Assembly (NCBI GenBank): GCA_964236735.1
Contig: CAXSFM010000004.1
Location: 1 to 64,000 of the forward strand
Direction of reading: 5' to 3'
Source of the DNA: JAIVJG01 sp964236735
Lineage (GTDB): Bacteria > Acidobacteriota > Blastocatellia > Pyrinomonadales > Pyrinomonadaceae
DNA length: 64,000 nucleotides
The first letter of the stretch is position 1; each line of letters starts with the position of its first letter. Position numbers and translations under genes: made by a program. The notes under the pieces are model-generated. The model worked only from the letters and a program-made list of their open reading frames with translations, ran no database searches and was not told where the DNA came from. Below are positions 59,401 to 64,000 of the stretch, piece by piece.

Positions 59401-59742
59401 ACATCACCTACGACTAACCCCTGAAGCATCGCTCCCTGCGTCGTTCTTCGTCTTACTTTCTTGATCGAGGGCATCGTCTCGCCTGTTGCGTCGGCACTTC
59501 TTTTTTCGCAGGCTCCGACGACGACCTTAGCCTTAACGTCTTCAGTTCCTTCAACAGCCAAATCGAACCCGGCTCCCGCCGCCGCAATCGTCATTTTTTT
59601 ATTAAGGCATCTCATTTATTCCGGCGTAGTTTCCGAGGGCGAAAGCCGTCACATGTGACAAGCTTGGAATGACAAGTTAAAATTCTGCTTGTCATCTATT
59701 GCTATTCACATGTTACTGCTTTTGTTGGAAGGGAGTCTCCAT
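59401..59742. promoter_or_regulatory. intergenic region with palindromes before the S9 peptidase gene
   Basis: The 342-base gap has a perfect 12-base palindrome GTCACATGTGAC (59648-59659) and, close by, the inverted pair ATGACAAG (59669-59676) and CTTGTCAT (59688-59695). These could be operators for the S9 peptidase gene, whose ribosome-binding site GGGAG is at about 59731. The left half, 59401-59640, shows no convincing gene or RNA on either strand. Confidence 0.45.
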
Positions 59743-61698
59743 ATGAAAAGATACGTGCGGCTATGCGCCGCCCTGTCGCTGCTCTTGTTGTTTACTTCAA
59801 CCGCTCCGGCGCAGAACGCGCAGAAACTCGCGCCGGGCGAGAACCTCGTCGTCGAGGGCGTGCCGGCCATTCCCGCCTCTCTCGTCGAAGACGTGCGCCG
59901 CTACACAGAGTTTCGCGCGGCTTCGCTCGCAAGCTGGAATCCGACACGACGAGAGATGCTGATCAGCACTCGCTTCGGCGACACCAATCAAGTGCATCTC
60001 GTGAAGATGCCGGGCGGAGCGCGCACGCAACTGACCTTTTTCCCGGATCGCACCGGCGATGCGACTTTCCAACCGAAGAAAGGCGATTATTTCGTTTTCG
60101 TTAAGGATACCGGCGGCAGCGAGTTTTTTCAGATTTACCGCTACGATATTGCGGACGGCAAAGTCACACTGTTGACGGACGGCAAGTCGAGGAACACCGG
60201 CAGCGTGTTCTCGAATGCGGGCGACCGGATGGTGTACAGCTCGACCAGACGCACCGGAACCGACACGGACATCTACGTCATCAACCCGTCAGAGCCGCAG
60301 AGCAACCGGATGCTGCTGCAAGTCACGGGCGGCGGTTGGAACGCGGGCGACTGGTCGCCGGACGATAAAAAACTTCTGGTTGGCGAATATCTCTCCGCCA
60401 ACGAAAGTTACATCTGGCTCGTGGACGCGACGACGGGCGAGAAAACTCTGGTCACGCCCAAAGGGGGTGCGGAGAAAATCCTCTACAGCGGGGCGCAATT
60501 CAGCAAAGACGGGAAGGGCATCTACGTCGCGACCGACAAGGACTCGGAGTTTCAACGGCTCGCTTACGTTGACCTCGCCACGAAGCAACACACATTCTTG
60601 AGCGACCAGATCAAATGGGACGTGGACGAGTTTCGCCTCTCGCCCGACGGCAAAACCATCGCCTTCGTCACCAACGAGGACGGCATCAGCCGCCTGCACC
60701 TGCTCGACGTGAAGACGCGCAAAGAACGCGCCGCGCCGAACCTGCCCGTCGGTATCATCGGCGGACTCGAATGGCACGAGAACGGGCGCGACCTCGGCTT
60801 CAACCTCAACTCGGCGCGCTCGACGACGGACGTCTATTCGCTCGACACCAAGACCGGCGCGGTCGAGCGTTGGACGCAGAGCGAGACCGGCGGCCTCAAC
60901 GTGCAAAACTTCCCGGAGCCGGAGTTAGTGCGCTGGCAAACTTTTGACGGCAAAACCATCAGTGGATTTCTCTACATGCCGCCGGCGGATAAATTTCCCG
61001 GCCCGCGTCCCGTCGTCATCAACATTCACGGCGGGCCGGAGGGCCAGTCGCGCCCGAACTTTCTCGGACGAAATAATTATTACCTGAACGAAATGGGACT
61101 CGCTGTGTTGTTCCCGAACGTGCGCGGCTCGACCGGGTACGGCAAAACTTTCCTGCAACTCGATAACGGTTTCAAACGCGAAGATTCTTACAAAGACATC
61201 GGCTCGCTGCTCGACTGGATCAAGACGCAGCCGCGCCTCGACGCCGACCGCGTGCTGGTGACGGGTGGCTCCTACGGCGGCCACATGAGCTTCGCCGTCG
61301 CCACGCTTTACAGCGACCGCATCCGCGCGTCGCTGCCTGTGGTCGGCATCTCGAATCTCGTCTCGCTGCTCGAACGTACCGAGTCTTACCGACGCGATTT
61401 GCGACGCGCCGAATACGGCGACGAGCGCGAGCCGAAGATGCGCGAATTTATGACGCGCATTGCGCCGCTTACGAACGTCGGTAAAATCACCAAGCCGATC
61501 TTCATCGTCGCCGGCGGCAACGACCCGCGCGTGCCCGTCAACGAGGCCGAGCAGATGGTCAAAGCCGTCCGCGCCAACAACACGCCTGTCTGGTACTTGA
61601 TGGCGAAAGACGAAGGGCATGGCTTCGCGAAGAAAAAGAACCAGGACTTTCAGTTCTACGCCACGATCATGTTCATCCGCGAATACCTGTTGAAGTAG
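59743..61698 (+). CDS. S9 family prolyl-oligopeptidase-like peptidase
   Basis: The start at ATG 59743 follows GGGAG and begins the signal peptide (LCAALSLLLLFTSTAPAQ). The 651-residue protein has an N-terminal beta-propeller (repeats such as FRLSPDGKTIAFVTNEDG and GDWSPDDKKLLVGEY, about 40-400) and a C-terminal alpha/beta-hydrolase (from about 410). The catalytic Ser is in VTGGSYGGHMS, the Asp in IVAGGNDPRVPV and the His in AKDEGHGF, in the correct order for S9 peptidases (S9C/DPP IV-like). It would cleave small peptides in the periplasm. A strong terminator follows. Confidence 0.93.
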   Translation: MKRYVRLCAALSLLLLFTSTAPAQNAQKLAPGENLVVEGVPAIPASLVEDVRRYTEFRAASLASWNPTRREMLISTRFGDTNQVHLVKMPGGARTQLTFFPDRTGDATFQPKKGDYFVFVKDTGGSEFFQIYRYDIADGKVTLLTDGKSRNTGSVFSNAGDRMVYSSTRRTGTDTDIYVINPSEPQSNRMLLQVTGGGWNAGDWSPDDKKLLVGEYLSANESYIWLVDATTGEKTLVTPKGGAEKILYSGAQFSKDGKGIYVATDKDSEFQRLAYVDLATKQHTFLSDQIKWDVDEFRLSPDGKTIAFVTNEDGISRLHLLDVKTRKERAAPNLPVGIIGGLEWHENGRDLGFNLNSARSTTDVYSLDTKTGAVERWTQSETGGLNVQNFPEPELVRWQTFDGKTISGFLYMPPADKFPGPRPVVINIHGGPEGQSRPNFLGRNNYYLNEMGLAVLFPNVRGSTGYGKTFLQLDNGFKREDSYKDIGSLLDWIKTQPRLDADRVLVTGGSYGGHMSFAVATLYSDRIRASLPVVGISNLVSLLERTESYRRDLRRAEYGDEREPKMREFMTRIAPLTNVGKITKPIFIVAGGNDPRVPVNEAEQMVKAVRANNTPVWYLMAKDEGHGFAKKKNQDFQFYATIMFIREYLLK

Positions 61699-61726
61699 AG
61701 TGAACTTGCGAGTCACAGAATGACGG

Positions 61727-61762
61727 AGAGGGGCGGCGGTACGGCTGCCCCTCTTTGTTTTG
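61727..61762 (+). terminator. intrinsic terminator
   Basis: AGAGGGGC (61727-61734) pairs with GCCCCTCT (61747-61754), with further pairing inside the loop, and is followed by TTGTTTTG. It lies 28 bases after the S9 peptidase stop codon. Confidence 0.8.
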
Positions 61763-61922
61763 CGGGAAGCATAAAGGCGTCGTCAAACTCGCGGGTTGTG
61801 AATTTCCCATGACTCATACCATCGGCTACAATCTGCCGCGCATCCGGCGTTGAGGTCTGTTGCTTGTGGCAGGCTGATTAGTCTAACCGCATCGAATCCG
61901 CATCATTCAGGAGTTCTCGGAC

Positions 61923-64000
61923 ATGAAGAAAAACATCGTCGGGCGTCCCGTGCCGCGCAAAGAAGGGCGCAACAAGGTGACGGGACGCGCGCGATACATT
62001 GACGATCTGACTTTGCCGGACATGCTCTACGGCGCGACCGTCCGCAGCCCTGCGGCGCGCGGCCACATCCGCGAAATCATCTTCGACGAAACGATTCCAT
62101 GGGACGAGTTCACCATCGTCACGGCGAAAGACATCCCCGGCGCAAACAGCGTCGCGCTCATCCTGCTCGATCAACCTTACCTTGCCGAAACAATCGTCAA
62201 TCACAAAGAGGAGCCAATCGTCCTGCTCGCGCACGCTGATAAGTATCTGCTCGAAGAAGCGCGCCGCGCCGTGCGTTTTGAAATCGAGCCGCTGCCGCCC
62301 GTCTTCAATATCGAAGATTCTCTGAACAAAAAAGAAATCATCTGGGGCGATGATAACGTCTTCAAGTCGTATCTTGTGGACAAGGGAAACGTGGATGAAG
62401 CGTGGGCAAGCGCCGACTTCATCATCGAAGGCGAATACGAGACGGGCGCGCAGGAGCAACTCTACATCGAGAACAACGGCGTCATTGCCGTCGCGAACGA
62501 TACGGACGGAGTGACGGTCTGGGGTTCGATGCAGTGCCCTTACTACGTCCACAAGGCGCTGATGAAATTATTCGCGCTCGACGAAAATAAAATCCGCGTC
62601 GTGCAGACGGAGACGGGCGGCGGCTTCGGCGGCAAGGAAGAATATCCTTCGATGATCGCCGGGCACGCCGCGCTGCTGGCGCAAAAATCCGGGCATCCCG
62701 TCAAAATTATTTACGACCGCGCGGAGGATATGTCGGCGACGACGAAGCGGCATCCGTCTCGGACGCGCCACCGCACCGCCGTCTCGCGCGATGGAAAACT
62801 GCTGGTGTTGGAGATTGATTTCGTTGTTGACGGCGGAGCCTACGCGACGCTCTCGTCCGTCGTCCTCTCGCGCGGCACGATTCACGCGGCGGGGCCTTAT
62901 CAATGTCCGAACGTTCGCATCCACGCGCGCGCCGTCGCCACCAACGCGCCGCCGCACGGTGCGTTTCGGGGCTTCGGTGCGCCGCAGAGCATCTTCGCGC
63001 TTGAACGCCATCTGAATAAAGTCGCCGCCGTCGTCGGCCTCGCGCCCGAAGAATTTCGCCGCCGCAATTTCATCCACGAAAATGAAACGACCGCCACCGG
63101 GCAAGTCATACGCGAAGCCGTTGACATGGACGGATTACTCGCGCGCGCCTTTGAGCTTTCCGATTACAAGTCGAAGCAGGAAAGGTTCGCGCGCGAAAAC
63201 GTGGGCAGCAAAATCAAGCGCGGGATGGGCTTCGCTTCGTTCATGCACGGCGCGGGCTTCACGGGTTCGGGCGAGCAATATTTGCAATCTGTCGTCGGCT
63301 GCGAAGCGACGCCGGAAGGCCGCGTGCGCGTGCTCGCCGCCAGCACGGAGATCGGGCAGGGCACGAACACCATCTTCGCGCAGATTGCCGCCGACGCGCT
63401 CAAACTCGACTATGAACAAATCGAAACGGCGCAGCCCGACACGGCCAACGTCCCGAACAGCGGCCCCACCGTCGCGTCGCGCACCTGCATGATCGTCGGC
63501 AAACTCGTCGAGTCCGCCGCGCTCGGTTTGAAACAGACGCTCATCAACAGTCAACTGCTCGAAGAAAATTACACGACGGATGACTTCACACGCGCCTGTC
63601 GCTCTTACATCGAACGCTTCGGCGCGCTCAAGTCATTCAGCCAGTACAGCCAGCCCGCAGACATTCGCTGGGACGACGATAAATATCGCGGCGACGCTTA
63701 CGGCGCGTATGCGTGGGCGGTGTATGTCGCGGAGGTGAGCGTTGACATGTTGACGTATGAAGCGCACGTCGAAGACTTCGTGGCGGTGCAGGAAGTTGGG
63801 CGCGTCATTCATCCCGTGCTCGCCGCCGGGCAGATCGAGGGCGGCGTCGCGCAGGCTATCGGCTACACGCTTTATGAAAACGTCGTCTGGCAAGAGGGGC
63901 GCATGATTAACAATCAGATGACGAATTACATCATGCCGACCTCCGCCGACCTCCCACCGATTCACGTCCACTTTGAAGAGATGCCGCGCGGCGAAGGGGC
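61923..64000 (+). CDS. xanthine dehydrogenase-type molybdenum subunit (partial, cut by window end)
   Basis: This open frame runs from ATG 61923, with AGGAG 10 bases upstream, to the right edge without a stop. The 692 visible residues belong to the molybdopterin-binding large subunit of the xanthine dehydrogenase/CO dehydrogenase/aldehyde oxidase family. Motifs are RPVPRKEGRNKVTGRARYIDD at the N-terminus, TETGGGFGGKEEYPS, the active-site segment PPHGAFRGFGAPQ (from about residue 344) and EIGQGTNTIFAQIAAD. GAFRGFGAPQ resembles xanthine dehydrogenase more than CoxL, whose loop carries a Cys before Arg (AYRCSFR). The small Fe-S and FAD subunits are not visible, and may lie to the right. Confidence 0.9.
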   Translation, partial: MKKNIVGRPVPRKEGRNKVTGRARYIDDLTLPDMLYGATVRSPAARGHIREIIFDETIPWDEFTIVTAKDIPGANSVALILLDQPYLAETIVNHKEEPIVLLAHADKYLLEEARRAVRFEIEPLPPVFNIEDSLNKKEIIWGDDNVFKSYLVDKGNVDEAWASADFIIEGEYETGAQEQLYIENNGVIAVANDTDGVTVWGSMQCPYYVHKALMKLFALDENKIRVVQTETGGGFGGKEEYPSMIAGHAALLAQKSGHPVKIIYDRAEDMSATTKRHPSRTRHRTAVSRDGKLLVLEIDFVVDGGAYATLSSVVLSRGTIHAAGPYQCPNVRIHARAVATNAPPHGAFRGFGAPQSIFALERHLNKVAAVVGLAPEEFRRRNFIHENETTATGQVIREAVDMDGLLARAFELSDYKSKQERFARENVGSKIKRGMGFASFMHGAGFTGSGEQYLQSVVGCEATPEGRVRVLAASTEIGQGTNTIFAQIAADALKLDYEQIETAQPDTANVPNSGPTVASRTCMIVGKLVESAALGLKQTLINSQLLEENYTTDDFTRACRSYIERFGALKSFSQYSQPADIRWDDDKYRGDAYGAYAWAVYVAEVSVDMLTYEAHVEDFVAVQEVGRVIHPVLAAGQIEGGVAQAIGYTLYENVVWQEGRMINNQMTNYIMPTSADLPPIHVHFEEMPRGEG

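Noticed and set aside
59316..59615. A 99-codon minus-strand frame reaching into the DUF5916 gene
   Set aside because: Part is antisense to conserved barrel sequence and no ribosome-binding site or family is seen.
61878..62552. A 224-codon minus-strand frame opposite the molybdenum subunit
   Set aside because: The plus strand carries the conserved xanthine dehydrogenase motifs in one frame; the antisense product shows none.
1..64000. CRISPR array, rRNA genes, prophage or complete insertion sequence
   Set aside because: No regularly spaced repeats, no rRNA-like sequence and no transposase, integrase or phage structural gene was found.
61923..64000. Aerobic CO dehydrogenase large subunit (CoxL)
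   Set aside because: The active-site loop reads GAFRGFGAPQ and lacks the Cys-containing AYRCSFR of form I CoxL, so a xanthine dehydrogenase-type subunit is preferred.

Overview
The window is a GC-rich, gene-dense bacterial chromosome segment with 48 protein genes supported here (one cut off by the right edge), one tRNA and several short palindromic repeat elements. The gene content suggests an Acidobacteriota genome, most likely Blastocatellia/Pyrinomonadaceae-like: an Oar-type TonB-dependent receptor with a carboxypeptidase-regulatory-like N-terminus, a DUF5916 protein, DUF4097 proteins beside an ECF sigma factor, and a reaction-centre-type cytochrome c without reaction-centre genes. This placement is inferred from gene families; no rRNA or marker phylogeny is available in the window.

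Layout. 1-8.1 kb (minus strand): AttH/CrtC-like lipocalin protein, RqcH/NFACT, RDD membrane protein, signal peptidase I, DUF2203, NYN-domain nuclease-like protein, PepSY-like lipoprotein. 8.2-18.9 kb (plus): two zinc-ribbon proteins around an RlmB-like methyltransferase, a fused AroD-AroE enzyme, a ThiF/MoeB E1-like enzyme, secreted proteins and a dihaem cytochrome. 18.8-23.6 kb (minus): a small outer-membrane barrel protein followed by a 1326-residue protein in which an APC-type amino-acid permease is fused to a complete hybrid histidine kinase (HAMP, PAS, HisKA, HATPase, REC, Hpt). Its 3' end runs antisense into the cytochrome gene and across that gene's intrinsic terminator.

24-38 kb is a glucan and sugar region: MalQ, a glycoamylase-like (PF10091/GH144-type) enzyme coupled to a GH3 beta-glucosidase, an Oar-like receptor, and a XylFGH-type sugar ABC transporter. 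The transporter operon carries a repeat element that forms the XylF C-terminus and an unrelated membrane protein gene between xylG and xylH. 38-42 kb: DUF3224, tRNA-Val(CAC), a type IV pilin-like protein, and a MoxR-DUF58 pair.

42-47.2 kb (minus) is an accessory patch with two HicAB loci in opposite gene orders, a PIN toxin pair, a small P-loop kinase, a DinB protein and several membrane or zinc-ribbon proteins. 47.4-51.4 kb: hemE-hemH-hemY, the late haem pathway by the protoporphyrin route. 51.6-56.5 kb: ECF sigma factor, zinc-finger anti-sigma factor and two DUF4097 proteins. 56.6-64 kb: DUF5916, an S9 peptidase and the start of a xanthine dehydrogenase-type molybdenum subunit.

The strongest candidate for an undescribed system is the permease-kinase fusion with its upstream barrel protein. 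Non-coding points of interest are a TA-flanked MITE-like element, a REP/BIME-like pair, a nested palindrome between hemH and hemY, and a protein-coding remnant with no start codon upstream of malQ.
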